Positions 9,615 through 18,579 of a stretch of DNA of 64,000 nt are shown here, piece by piece. Position 1 is the first letter of the stretch. Each line of letters begins with the position of its first letter. The notes under the pieces were generated by a model, which saw only the letters and a program-made list of their open reading frames with translations, did not search any database and was not told the origin of the DNA. The translations under genes were made by a program, and so were the position numbers. Origin of the DNA: Sphingomonas taxi (GTDB lineage Bacteria; Pseudomonadota; Alphaproteobacteria; Sphingomonadales; Sphingomonadaceae); the NCBI GenBank assembly GCA_003243195.1, contig QFQI01000010.1, forward strand, positions 1-64,000. The letters run 5' to 3'.

Positions 9615-10508
9615 CTATTCGCGGATCAGCGTGCCTGCACCGCGCCGGGTAAAGATTTCGAGCAGCATCGCATGCGGCACCCGTCCGTCCAGCACCACCG
9701 CGGCGTCCACCCCGGCCTGTACCGCGGCGACGCACGTCTCCAGCTTGGGGATCATCCCGCCGGAAATCGTGCCGTCCTCGCGCAACTGCCGGACGGCGGC
9801 CGGGTTCAGGTCCGTGACCAATTGCCCCTGCTTGTCGAGCACGCCGGCAACGTCGGTGAGCAGGAAGAAGCGCGCCGCGCCCAGCGCCGCGGCGATCGCG
9901 CCGGCCATGGTATCGGCATTGATATTGTAGGTGTGGCCGTCCGCGCCCAGCCCGATCGGCGCGATCACGGGGATGATCCCCTCCGCGGAGAGCGAGTCGA
10001 TGATGCGGCGGTCCACCGCCACCGGCTCGCCGACGAACCCCAGGTCGACGTTGCGTTCGATCCCCTGCAACGGATCAGGCGCGCGGCTGCCGACCTTCTC
10101 GGCCTGCACCAGCCCGGCGTCCTTGCCCGAGATGCCGACCGCACGCCCCCCGGCGCGCCCGATCCAGCCGACGATTTCCTTGTTGATCGACCCGGCCAGC
10201 ACCATCTCGGCGATCTGCGCCGTCTCGGCATCGGTCACGCGCAGCCCGTCGACGAAGCGCGATTCGACGCCCAGCCGCTTCAGCATCCGCCCGATCTGTG
10301 GCCCGCCGCCGTGCACCACCACCGGATTGATGCCGACCGCCTTCAGCAGCACGACGTCCTCGGCGAAATCGGCCTGCGCCTCCGGATCGCCCATCGCGTG
10401 ACCGCCATATTTCACGACGAACGTCTTGCCGGCATAGCGTTGCAGGTACGGCAGCGCCTCGACCAGCGTTTCGGCCTTCAGCGCGGGCGACAGGGTGGGA
10501 TCGGTCAT
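9615..10508 (-). CDS. argB: Acetylglutamate kinase
   Basis: ArgB phosphorylates N-acetyl-L-glutamate, the second step of arginine biosynthesis. The 297-residue protein shows the amino-acid kinase fold motifs: FVVKYGGHAMGD (catalytic Lys), VVVHGGGPQIG, NINADTMAGAIAAALGA and LLTDVAGVLD. ATG 10508 is preferred over an in-frame ATG at 10520 because GGAG lies 5 bases before it. No other arg gene is adjacent. It follows yhhQ by 38 bases on the same strand. Confidence 0.97.
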   Translation of the reverse strand: MTDPTLSPALKAETLVEALPYLQRYAGKTFVVKYGGHAMGDPEAQADFAEDVVLLKAVGINPVVVHGGGPQIGRMLKRLGVESRFVDGLRVTDAETAQIAEMVLAGSINKEIVGWIGRAGGRAVGISGKDAGLVQAEKVGSRAPDPLQGIERNVDLGFVGEPVAVDRRIIDSLSAEGIIPVIAPIGLGADGHTYNINADTMAGAIAAALGAARFFLLTDVAGVLDKQGQLVTDLNPAAVRQLREDGTISGGMIPKLETCVAAVQAGVDAAVVLDGRVPHAMLLEIFTRRGAGTLIRE

Positions 10509-10546
10509 GCTCCGCGCCATAGCGGCGGTGGAGCGCCCGCGAAAGG

Positions 10547-11218
10547 TCAGCGGTCCAGTCGCCGGCCGATCGCCACCATCAGGTAGATCAGCGGCGGGAC
10601 CAGCGCGATCGACAGCACCACCTTGGCCAGCATCTGCCCGGCCATCAGCCACCCGACCGCCGACAGGCCGAAGGCGATGGTGATGAACAGTACCGAATCG
10701 ATGATCTGGCTGAGCGCGCTGGCGGTGGCGGCGCGGAACCACAGCAGCCGCCCGCCCTCGCGCCCCTTCAGCCACGAGAAGATCGTCACGTTCAGCGTCT
10801 GCGACACGCCATATGCGACGATGCCGCCGGCCCAGATCCACGGCGTCGCGCCCATCATCGTGTTGAACGCCGCCAGATGCGCCGCCCCCATCTCGGGCGC
10901 GGGCGGCAGCATCAGCACGATCAGCGTCAGCGCCATCGACACCAGCAGCGGCACGAAGCCCATCAGCACCAGCCGCCCGGCGATCCGCTGCCCGTGCAGC
11001 TCGGCGACCGCGCTGGAGGTGACCACCAGCAGCAGGAACGCGAAGATCCCCGCCTCCACCGCGAGCGGCGGTAGCCCGACCAACGGCCCCAGCCGCGAGA
11101 TCGGCCCCAGCGACACCTGCTTGTTGCCCAGCACGCCCGCGATGCACACCATCCCGCCGTAGAAGATCGAGAGCGCGAACAGCGAGCGCGGGATGGGGCG
11201 GTGGGCAGGAGCTTCCAT
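10547..11218 (-). CDS. yhhQ: Queuosine precursor transporter, YhhQ/VUT family
   Basis: This 223-residue polytopic protein has about six membrane segments. It matches the VUT/YhhQ family, whose E. coli member imports queuine-pathway precursors (preQ0/preQ1). Supporting stretches are VLGNKQVSL early, NTMMGATPWIWAGGIVAYGVSQ and SQIIDSVLFITIAFG near the C-terminus, the last being the conserved Gln-Asp helix of the family. The start is ATG 11218. It is the first gene of the leftward series and is divergent from nupC. Confidence 0.85.
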   Translation of the reverse strand: MEAPAHRPIPRSLFALSIFYGGMVCIAGVLGNKQVSLGPISRLGPLVGLPPLAVEAGIFAFLLLVVTSSAVAELHGQRIAGRLVLMGFVPLLVSMALTLIVLMLPPAPEMGAAHLAAFNTMMGATPWIWAGGIVAYGVSQTLNVTIFSWLKGREGGRLLWFRAATASALSQIIDSVLFITIAFGLSAVGWLMAGQMLAKVVLSIALVPPLIYLMVAIGRRLDR

Positions 11219-11464
11219 CGCGGTGCGATAGCGGGTGCGCGGGCAGGACGGCAAGCGGTTGCGCATCCCACCCGACCGGCATCTCGCGCAGCGACGACGG
11301 ATCCGGCGTCGACAGGCGGATGTCGATCCGGCCTGCATGGCTGGCCGCGCGCGATGATGGCGGCGCGTCGGTGCGTTCGTGCGTGCGCCGATCATGGCTG
11401 GCGGCGGTCGGCGCCGCATGTCATGGGCGACAACGGTGCCGAACGGCGACATCGAAGAAGAAGA

Positions 11465-12799
11465 ATGCACAGAATCCTCATCGGCCTGGCGGGTATCGTC
11501 GTCATCCTGCTGCTCGCGGTGCTGTTGTCGGCCGACCGGCGCGCGATCCGCCTGCGGATCGTCGCCAGCGCCTTCGCGCTGCAGGCGACGATCGCGGTGA
11601 TCGTGCTCTACTGGACGCCGGGGCGCGCGGTGCTGGCGCGCGCGTCCGCCGGGGTCGCGGCGCTGCTCGGCTATTCGCAGCGCGGCACCGAATTCCTGTT
11701 CGGCAACCTCGCCAGCCCGGCGGTGGGCGGACAGAGCTTCGCGATCGCGGCGCTGCCGGTCATCATCTTCTTCGCCAGCCTGGTGTCGATCCTCTATTAT
11801 CTGGGCGTCATGCAGTTCGTGGTGCGCTGGATCGGCGGCGCGATCGAGAAGGTGATCGGCACCAGCAAGGTCGAGAGCCTGTGCGCGGCCGCCAACATCT
11901 TCGTCGGTCAGAGCGAATCGCCGCTGGTGATCCGCCCGTATCTGGCCGGCCTCACCCCCGCGCAGCTATTCACGGTGATGACCAGCGGCATGGCGGGCGT
12001 CGCGGGAACGATCCTGGCGGCCTATGCCTCGATGGGGATCAGCATCGACTATCTGCTCGCGGCCAGCTTCATGGCGGCGCCCGGCGGCATCCTGATGGCC
12101 AAGATCGTGATGCCCGACCGTGTGGTGCCGCCCGAGGGCGAGCTGCCGCTAGGCGACCTCCCCGACGAGGACCGGCAGATCGCGTTGGCACAGGCGCGGA
12201 TCAGCGGGCGTGGTCCCGCCGCGCTGCTGCCCGAACAAACGCCCGGCGAGCCGCTGCCCGAGGCGACGCACGACGAGGAAAAACCCGCCAACATCATCAT
12301 GGCCGCCGCGCAGGGCGCGCAGACCGGCGTCAAGCTGGCGGTGGCAGTCGGCGCGATGGTGCTGGCGTTCGTGGCGCTGGTCGCGCTGGCCAACGGGCTG
12401 CTGGGCGGCCTGGGCGGCTGGTTCGGCCACCCGGAACTGAGCTTCCAGGGGTTGCTCGGCTATGTCTTCCAGCCGGTGATGTTCCTGCTGAACGTCCCGT
12501 GGAAGGAGGCGGGGATCGCCGGCGGCTTGTTCGGCGAGAAGATCGTGCTGAACGAATTCGTCGCCTATATCGACCTGGGCAGGCAGGCCGGGCAATTGTC
12601 GCCGCGCACGATCGCGGTGGTGACGTTCGCGCTGTGCGGCTTCGCCAATTTCAGCTCCATCGCGATCCAGATGGCGGTCACCGGCAGCCTCGCCCCCAAT
12701 CAGCGCCCGGCGATCGCGCGGCTGGGGTTGCGCGCCCTCGCCGCCGGCAGCCTCGCCAACCTGATGAGTGCCGCGCTGGCGGGGCTGCTGATCGGCTGA
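11465..12799 (+). CDS. nupC: NupC family concentrative nucleoside transporter
   Basis: This 444-residue inner-membrane protein belongs to the concentrative nucleoside transporter family, which symports nucleosides with H+ or Na+. It contains the family motifs FGNLASPAVGGQSFAIAALPVIIFFAS, VGQSESPLVIRPYL (substrate and gate region), MTSGMAGVAGTILAAYASMG and LNEFVAYIDLG. The ATG at 11465 follows a purine-rich GAAGAAGAAG ribosome-binding stretch. A charged loop of about 50 residues after MAKIVMPD is normal for the family. It has its own promoter region of about 245 bases shared with yhhQ. Confidence 0.95.
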   Translation: MHRILIGLAGIVVILLLAVLLSADRRAIRLRIVASAFALQATIAVIVLYWTPGRAVLARASAGVAALLGYSQRGTEFLFGNLASPAVGGQSFAIAALPVIIFFASLVSILYYLGVMQFVVRWIGGAIEKVIGTSKVESLCAAANIFVGQSESPLVIRPYLAGLTPAQLFTVMTSGMAGVAGTILAAYASMGISIDYLLAASFMAAPGGILMAKIVMPDRVVPPEGELPLGDLPDEDRQIALAQARISGRGPAALLPEQTPGEPLPEATHDEEKPANIIMAAAQGAQTGVKLAVAVGAMVLAFVALVALANGLLGGLGGWFGHPELSFQGLLGYVFQPVMFLLNVPWKEAGIAGGLFGEKIVLNEFVAYIDLGRQAGQLSPRTIAVVTFALCGFANFSSIAIQMAVTGSLAPNQRPAIARLGLRALAAGSLANLMSAALAGLLIG

Positions 12800-13042
12800 C
12801 CCCGCCGCGTCCGAGCGGACGCGCGGGCGCTGGTCCGGTTCCCCAACGCCGGCGTCACGTCCCCCTGTCGCTCGATCGCGGTGCGCGGGGACGACGGATC
12901 GCGTCCAACCCCTCTGCCACGCGAGCGCCGGTGCGGGCCGGGCTGCGATCGTCGGGCCGGCGGCAAGCGCAAGCCGGGGCGTCCGCGCCAGCCCCGCCCA
13001 CGCGCCCCTCGTCCCGCACGCGCCCGTCATCCCGCAACGGAA

Positions 13043-13070
13043 AAGGCCGCCGGATCGCTCCGGCGGCCTT
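13043..13070 (-). terminator. Rho-independent terminator of the PEP-CTERM gene
   Basis: A perfect 12-bp stem, AAGGCCGCCGGA with TCCGGCGGCCTT around a 4-base loop, lies 27 bases beyond the stop at 13098. Read on the minus strand it ends in TTTT. This fits an intrinsic terminator for the leftward gene. Confidence 0.85.
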
Positions 13071-13097
13071 CCGCACGCAACCTTGTGAAAGGTCAGG

Positions 13098-13871
13098 TCA
13101 GGCGGCGACCGCCTTTGCCGCGCCGCGGCGACGGCGCACCGCCGCACCGACCAGACCGAAGCCGGCGATCATCATCATCCAGGTGCGCGGCTCGGGCACG
13201 CCGCTCGACACCTTGATGGTGTTGAGCTTGAACGCATCGCTCAGGCTGTCCGGGCCGTAGAACGAACCGCCGATGATCCACACGTTGCCGGCCTGCGACG
13301 GCGACAGATTGTAGGTCTGGAGCGCCGCGCCCTTGTAGTCGGTGCTGTCGCTGTTGAAGCTGCCGGTCAGCGACGTGGACAACCCATCCAGCCGCGACGC
13401 CGTCATCGCCTGATTGTAGTTGGCGCTCGTCCAGCCGATGAACGCATCATTGTCCGTGTAGCGGTTGCTGCCCAGCGCATAGGGGTTCAGCACCGCCGAC
13501 TGCAGCGACACCGCCTGGTCGAACTGGAAAACGATGAACTCCCAGCCGTTGACGTTGTCGACGGTGTGATAGTTGCCGTTGGTCGGGTCCAGGCCGTTCT
13601 GATACACGCCGAGACCCGCCGAACCCCACGACGCCAGCTGGCCGGCCGAGAAGTTGCCCTTGAGGTCGCGCACCCAGGCGGTCGCCTTCACGTTGATCGT
13701 GGACTTACCGTCGGTGGACTTCACCTGATAGGTGAAGGTGTTGCCATAGCTGGTGCCGGTGGTGCCGGTGGTCTTCGTCGCGGCGGTGTCGATGATGAAG
13801 TCGGCGGCCTGCGCCGGCACCGCGGCGACGAGCGCTCCGGCGGCCAATGCGATCTGTGCGTAGCGAATCAT
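13098..13871 (-). CDS. PEPxxWA-CTERM sorting-domain exported protein
   Basis: This 257-residue protein has an N-terminal signal peptide (MIRYAQIALAAGALVAAVPAQA, cleavage near residue 22). Its Ser/Thr/Asn/Gly-rich beta-type body contains no recognisable catalytic motif. The C-terminal sorting signal VPEPRTWMMMIAGFGLVG is followed by an Arg cluster (RRRR). This is the sphingomonad form of PEP-CTERM, in which an exosortase removes the tail and anchors or releases the protein. The start ATG 13871 is supported by AGGGGGG upstream. No exosortase gene is in the window. The role is unknown, perhaps extracellular matrix. Confidence 0.9.
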   Translation of the reverse strand: MIRYAQIALAAGALVAAVPAQAADFIIDTAATKTTGTTGTSYGNTFTYQVKSTDGKSTINVKATAWVRDLKGNFSAGQLASWGSAGLGVYQNGLDPTNGNYHTVDNVNGWEFIVFQFDQAVSLQSAVLNPYALGSNRYTDNDAFIGWTSANYNQAMTASRLDGLSTSLTGSFNSDSTDYKGAALQTYNLSPSQAGNVWIIGGSFYGPDSLSDAFKLNTIKVSSGVPEPRTWMMMIAGFGLVGAAVRRRRGAAKAVAA

Positions 13872-14041
13872 GGAATTGCCCCCCTGCAATCATTGCCAAA
13901 GCGTTATGTTGACCGGGCTGTTCGCCCAATTGCCGCCGGGTCGCAATAGTCGGTCCGGCGCCATTGTCCCTGTTCGACACAGGTGCGATCGGGGCAAAGC
14001 GCGACTGGTATCGCCGACGTCGCGCGCCTATGTGGCCGCGC

Positions 14042-14905
<864 letters not shown>

Positions 14906-14916
14906 CGCGCCGGCGC

Positions 14917-15405
14917 GTGGGCCGCTCGCTCTATGCCGTCGCGGCGGGCTCGAACCGGCGCGGGCGTCATGGTCCGCCGCACGCAGAGGTCGCCGCGGCA
15001 CTTCGGCTGCTGGGCGGCACGTGCTCGCCGATCATCGCCAGCGCGCCGCTCGGCCCGTCCACGCGCACCTTCGCCAATGCCGCCGTGCTGCTGGCCAGTG
15101 ACGAATCGCCGCCCGCGCTGCTCGCGCGGCTGAAGGCGATCGAGCGCGCCTTCGGTCGCCGCACCGGCCGCCGCTGGGGCGCGCGGGTGCTGGACCTCGA
15201 CATCGTGTTGTGGTCGGGCGGGCGGTGGCGGGCGCCGGACCTGACCGTCCCGCACCGCGACTTTCGGGCGCGTGCGTTCGTGCTCGCGCCGCTGCTGGCG
15301 ATCGCGCCGGGGTGGCGCGATCCGGTCGGCGGGCTGACCGTGCGCCAGCTTCATGCGCGGTTGACCCGCGCGCGCCCCGCCCCTAGGCGGCATCCATCCG
15401 CGTGA
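14917..15405 (+). CDS. folK: 2-amino-4-hydroxy-6-hydroxymethyldihydropteridine pyrophosphokinase
   Basis: HPPK transfers pyrophosphate from ATP to 6-hydroxymethyl-7,8-dihydropterin in folate synthesis. The 162-residue ORF carries the signature RRWGARVLDLDIVLW (ATP and Mg binding) and VPHRDFRARAFVLAPLL. AAGSNRRG at the N-terminus corresponds to the LGSN motif. The start is GTG 14917. It is less conserved than E. coli FolK in the middle, but the HPPK signature is clear. Its TGA (15403-15405) is directly followed by the first base of tRNA-Lys, so the gene and tRNA are almost certainly on one transcript. Confidence 0.88.
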   Translation: MGRSLYAVAAGSNRRGRHGPPHAEVAAALRLLGGTCSPIIASAPLGPSTRTFANAAVLLASDESPPALLARLKAIERAFGRRTGRRWGARVLDLDIVLWSGGRWRAPDLTVPHRDFRARAFVLAPLLAIAPGWRDPVGGLTVRQLHARLTRARPAPRRHPSA

Positions 15406-15481
15406 GGGTCCGTAGCTCAGTCGGTAGAGCAAGCGACTTTTAATCGAGAGGTCCCGGGTTCGAGCCCCGGCGGACCCACCA
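15406..15481 (+). tRNA. tRNA-Lys (anticodon TTT, CCA encoded)
   Basis: This is a 76-base cloverleaf. The acceptor GGGTCCG pairs with CGGACCC, the D arm is GCTC/GAGC, the anticodon loop CTTTTAA has TTT at 15439-15441, the T arm is CCGGG/CCCGG with TTCGAGC, the discriminator is A, and CCA is genomically encoded. The outer two anticodon-stem positions, 27-43 (A-G) and 28-42 (G-A), do not pair canonically. The remaining three pairs are normal. It begins at the base after the folK stop codon. Confidence 0.95.
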
Positions 15482-15569
15482 CGCGGATATATTGTCGCGC
15501 GCGATGAACCCGCGCCGTCGCTGCGCGATTGTGTCGTTCCTGACAATGACGACACGGGAAGACGCGGCG

Positions 15570-16019
15570 ATGTTTCGATCCATTCTGATGGGCGCGGTGG
15601 CGGGATCGCGGGCGATGACCCCGCTGGCGACGGTCGCCAACGCCGCGCGGCTCGGCGCGCTGCCGCGCGACAATGGCGCACCGGCGCTGCTGGCGCATCC
15701 GCTGGTGTCGGCGGGCGCGCTGGCGATCGCGGCAGGCGAGCTGGCCGGCGACAAGATGAAGACCGCGCCGGACCGCATTGTCCCCGCCGGGCTGGCGGCG
15801 CGCCTGTTCACCGGCGGCGTGGCCGGCGCGGCCTATGCTCCGCGCGAGCGGCGCGTGATCGGCGCGGCGCTGGGCGCGGCGGCGGCGGTGGGCATGTCGT
15901 ACCTGACCTTCCGGCTGCGCATGGCCGCGCTGCGCCGCTACGGGCAGACCGCCAGCGGGCTGGTGGAGGATGCGCTGACCGTCGGCAGCGCGGTGATCGT
16001 CGCGCGTCAGCGAACGTGA
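15570..16019 (+). CDS. DUF4126-like small membrane protein
   Basis: This 149-residue hydrophobic protein is built of Ala/Gly-rich helices. MGAVAGSRAMTPLATVANAAR at the start, GELAGDKMKTAPDRIVPAGLAARLFTGG and the later ALRRYGQTASGLVEDAL are typical of DUF4126 proteins, whose function is unknown. ATG 15570 is preferred because GGGAAG lies about 8 bases upstream. An in-frame ATG at 15546 would add eight polar residues. It follows tRNA-Lys by 88 bases on the same strand. Confidence 0.75.
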   Translation: MFRSILMGAVAGSRAMTPLATVANAARLGALPRDNGAPALLAHPLVSAGALAIAAGELAGDKMKTAPDRIVPAGLAARLFTGGVAGAAYAPRERRVIGAALGAAAAVGMSYLTFRLRMAALRRYGQTASGLVEDALTVGSAVIVARQRT

Positions 16020-16092
16020 TTTTCTTGCCGCCGGCTGCGACCAACGCCGCTCTCGCGAGTTTGTCGGGGTGACACGACAACGGGGAGTGACC

Positions 16093-16434
16093 ATGGCTGA
16101 CGATCGCGACGCCCAGATTCGCCAGCATGCCTATCGGCTGTGGCAGCAGGAAGGTGAGCCGCACGGCCGTGATCGCGAGCATTGGGAGCGTGCCGAGCGT
16201 GAGCTGGCGGGCGATGCGCCGGCCGATCCCGAACCGGCCGGTGCGCTGGACGGCGATCCGCAGGTGGATGCCGATGCCGGCGCGGCCGCCGCGCAAGTCG
16301 GCAGCGACGACGCCGAGGCGCCTGCCCCGGCCGTCACGTCCACCCCTTCATCCGCCACGCCGCCGGCATCTTCCGCGCCCCCCGCGAAGGGCGCGGCGAA
16401 GAAGCCCACCACCCGGCGCAAGCGCACCACCTGA
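16093..16434 (+). CDS. DUF2934-containing small protein with basic tail
   Basis: This 113-residue protein starts with a DUF2934 motif (RQHAYRLWQQEGEPHGRDREHW, roughly residues 10-31). A long Ala/Pro/Asp-rich disordered linker follows, and then a Lys/Arg-rich C-terminus (AAKKPTTRRKRTT). DUF2934 proteins are small, of unknown function and frequent in alphaproteobacteria, often near stress or glycogen genes. GGGAGTG before the ATG serves as ribosome-binding site. It is 48 bases upstream of glgX and may be co-transcribed. The basic tail could bind nucleic acid, but that is a guess. Confidence 0.75.
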   Translation: MADDRDAQIRQHAYRLWQQEGEPHGRDREHWERAERELAGDAPADPEPAGALDGDPQVDADAGAAAAQVGSDDAEAPAPAVTSTPSSATPPASSAPPAKGAAKKPTTRRKRTT

Positions 16435-16482
16435 TCGCGCGCGGCATCGCGCCTGACCACACCTCCTGACGGGAGCACATCG

Positions 16483-18579
16483 TTGCACGCATTGCCGGAC
16501 CGGCTCCAGCCGGGATCGCCCTATCCGCTCGGCGCCACGTTCGATGGCGAGGGCGTGAACTTCGCCGTCTTTTCCGCCAACGCCGATGCGATCGAACTGT
16601 GCATCTTCGACCCGGCGGGCAAGCGCGAGTTGCAGCGCCTGCCGCTGACCGAATGCACCGACGAGGTGTGGCACGGCTATCTGCCCGATGTCGGACCAGG
16701 GCTGGTCTACGGGCTACGCGCGCACGGCCGCTACGAGCCGGAGGCCGGGCATCGCTTCAACCCCAACAAGCTGCTGCTCGATCCCTATGCGCGACGCATC
16801 CAGGGGCAGATCCGCTGGACCGACGCGCTGCACGGCTATCGCATCGGCCATCGCAGGGAGGATCTGTCCTTCGACAAGCGCGACAGCGCCCCCGCCATGC
16901 CGAAGGCGGTGGTCGTCGACGACCATTGGGACTGGTCGCGCGACCGGCGGCCGAACACGCCGTGGTCGGACACGGTGATCTACGAGGCGCACGTCAAGGG
17001 GCTGACCAGGCTGATGGAGCTGGTGCCGGCGCGCGAACGCGGCACCTATGCTGCGCTGGGCCATCCGGCGGTCATCAGGCACCTGCAACGCATCGGCGTG
17101 ACCGCGATCGAGCTGCTGCCGATCCACACCTTCACCCAGGATCGCTTCCTGCAGGAAAAGGGGCTGCGCAACTATTGGGGCTATAACACGCTCGGTTTCT
17201 TCGCGCCCGAGCAGAGCTACATGGCGTCAGAGCACCAGGACGAGCTGCGCCGCGCGGTGCACCGGATGCACAAGGCCGGGATCGAGGTGATCCTGGACGT
17301 CGTCTACAACCACACCTGCGAGGGATCGGAGAAAGGCCCGACGCTGTCGTGGCGCGGGCTGGACAATGCCAGCTACTACCGGCTGGTACAGGACAATCCG
17401 CGCTACACGATCAACGACACCGGCACCGGCAACACGCTGAACATGAGCAAGGCGCGCGTGATCCAGATGGTCGCCGATTCGCTGCGCTACTGGGCGACCA
17501 GCTTCGGGGTGGACGGGTTCCGGTTCGACCTGGGCCTGACGCTGGGGCGCGAGGAAACCGGGTTCGATCCGGGATCGGCGTTCTTCGACGTGCTGCGGCA
17601 GGATCCGGTGCTGGGTCGGCTGAAGCTCATCGCCGAGCCGTGGGACGTGGGACCAGGCGGCTACCAGCTCGGCAACTTCCCGCCGGGGTTCGCGGAGTGG
17701 AACGACAAGTATCGCGACACGGTGCGCGAGTTCTGGCGCGGCGAGCCGGGCAAGCGCCCCGATCTCGCCGCGCGGCTGTCGGGGTCGGGCGACCTGTTCG
17801 ACCGGCGGGCGCGCCGTCCGTGGGCCAGCGTCAACCTGCTCGCCGCGCATGACGGCTTCACGCTGGCCGATACGGTGATGTACGAGGAGCGCCACAACGA
17901 GGCGAACGGCGAGGACAATCGCGACGGCCATTCGCACAACGCCTCGTGCAACTGGGGTGTCGAGGGACCGACCGACGATCCGGCCGTCAACGACGCGCGG
18001 GGACGGGTGATGCGCTCGATGCTCACCACGCTGATGACCTCGCTGGGCACGCCGATGCTGGTGGCGGGCGACGAATTCGGGCGCACGCAGGGTGGCAACA
18101 ACAACGCCTATTGCCAGGACAATGAGATCAGCTGGCTCGACTGGAAGGCGGCGGAGACGCCCGAGGGTCAGGCGCAGATCGACTTCACCGCGCGGCTGGC
18201 GGAGCTGCGCCGCCGCTTCCGCGTGCTGCACAACCCGACGTTCCTCTACGGCGAGGCGACCGCCGAGGGCGGCATCAACGACATCGAATGGTGGGACGAG
18301 CGCGGCGGGCAATTGTCGCCGGAGGACTGGCAGAACCCGGAAGGCCGCGCGCTGATGATGCGCCGCGCCGCGCGCACCGAGGATGGCGAGATCGAGGCCG
18401 TGTCGCTGCTGCTGAACGCCAGCGGCGACCCGGTGACCTTCCAGCTACCGCCGCCGCACGCCACGCGCATCGTGCTGGTCGACAGCGCGCGGCCCGAGCA
18501 GGGCGAGGTGGAGATCGAGGACAGCTACGAGGTCGCGCCGCAGGGGGCGGTGCTCATCACCTGGCGCACGGCGGCATGA
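16483..18579 (+). CDS. glgX: Glycogen debranching enzyme GlgX
   Basis: GlgX is an isoamylase-type alpha-1,6-glucosidase (GH13) that removes branches from glycogen limit dextrins. The 698-residue protein has an N-terminal CBM48 (GATFDGEGVNFAVFSANA). The GH13 barrel includes NYWGYNTLGFFAPE, VILDVVYNHT, VDGFRFDLG with the nucleophile Asp, and LIAEPWD with the acid/base Glu. The GlgX-specific HNEANGEDNRDGHSHN and a C-terminal beta domain are also present. The start is TTG 16483 after GGGAG. Its TGA overlaps treZ ATG. With treZ and treY adjacent it probably plays the TreX role, releasing linear chains for trehalose formation. Confidence 0.97.
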   Translation: MHALPDRLQPGSPYPLGATFDGEGVNFAVFSANADAIELCIFDPAGKRELQRLPLTECTDEVWHGYLPDVGPGLVYGLRAHGRYEPEAGHRFNPNKLLLDPYARRIQGQIRWTDALHGYRIGHRREDLSFDKRDSAPAMPKAVVVDDHWDWSRDRRPNTPWSDTVIYEAHVKGLTRLMELVPARERGTYAALGHPAVIRHLQRIGVTAIELLPIHTFTQDRFLQEKGLRNYWGYNTLGFFAPEQSYMASEHQDELRRAVHRMHKAGIEVILDVVYNHTCEGSEKGPTLSWRGLDNASYYRLVQDNPRYTINDTGTGNTLNMSKARVIQMVADSLRYWATSFGVDGFRFDLGLTLGREETGFDPGSAFFDVLRQDPVLGRLKLIAEPWDVGPGGYQLGNFPPGFAEWNDKYRDTVREFWRGEPGKRPDLAARLSGSGDLFDRRARRPWASVNLLAAHDGFTLADTVMYEERHNEANGEDNRDGHSHNASCNWGVEGPTDDPAVNDARGRVMRSMLTTLMTSLGTPMLVAGDEFGRTQGGNNNAYCQDNEISWLDWKAAETPEGQAQIDFTARLAELRRRFRVLHNPTFLYGEATAEGGINDIEWWDERGGQLSPEDWQNPEGRALMMRRAARTEDGEIEAVSLLLNASGDPVTFQLPPPHATRIVLVDSARPEQGEVEIEDSYEVAPQGAVLITWRTAA

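Noticed and set aside
13872..13940. CGAAC-N16-CGCT upstream of the PEP-CTERM gene as an EcfG promoter
   Set aside because: Both elements deviate from GGAAC/CGTT, so it is not distinguishable from chance.
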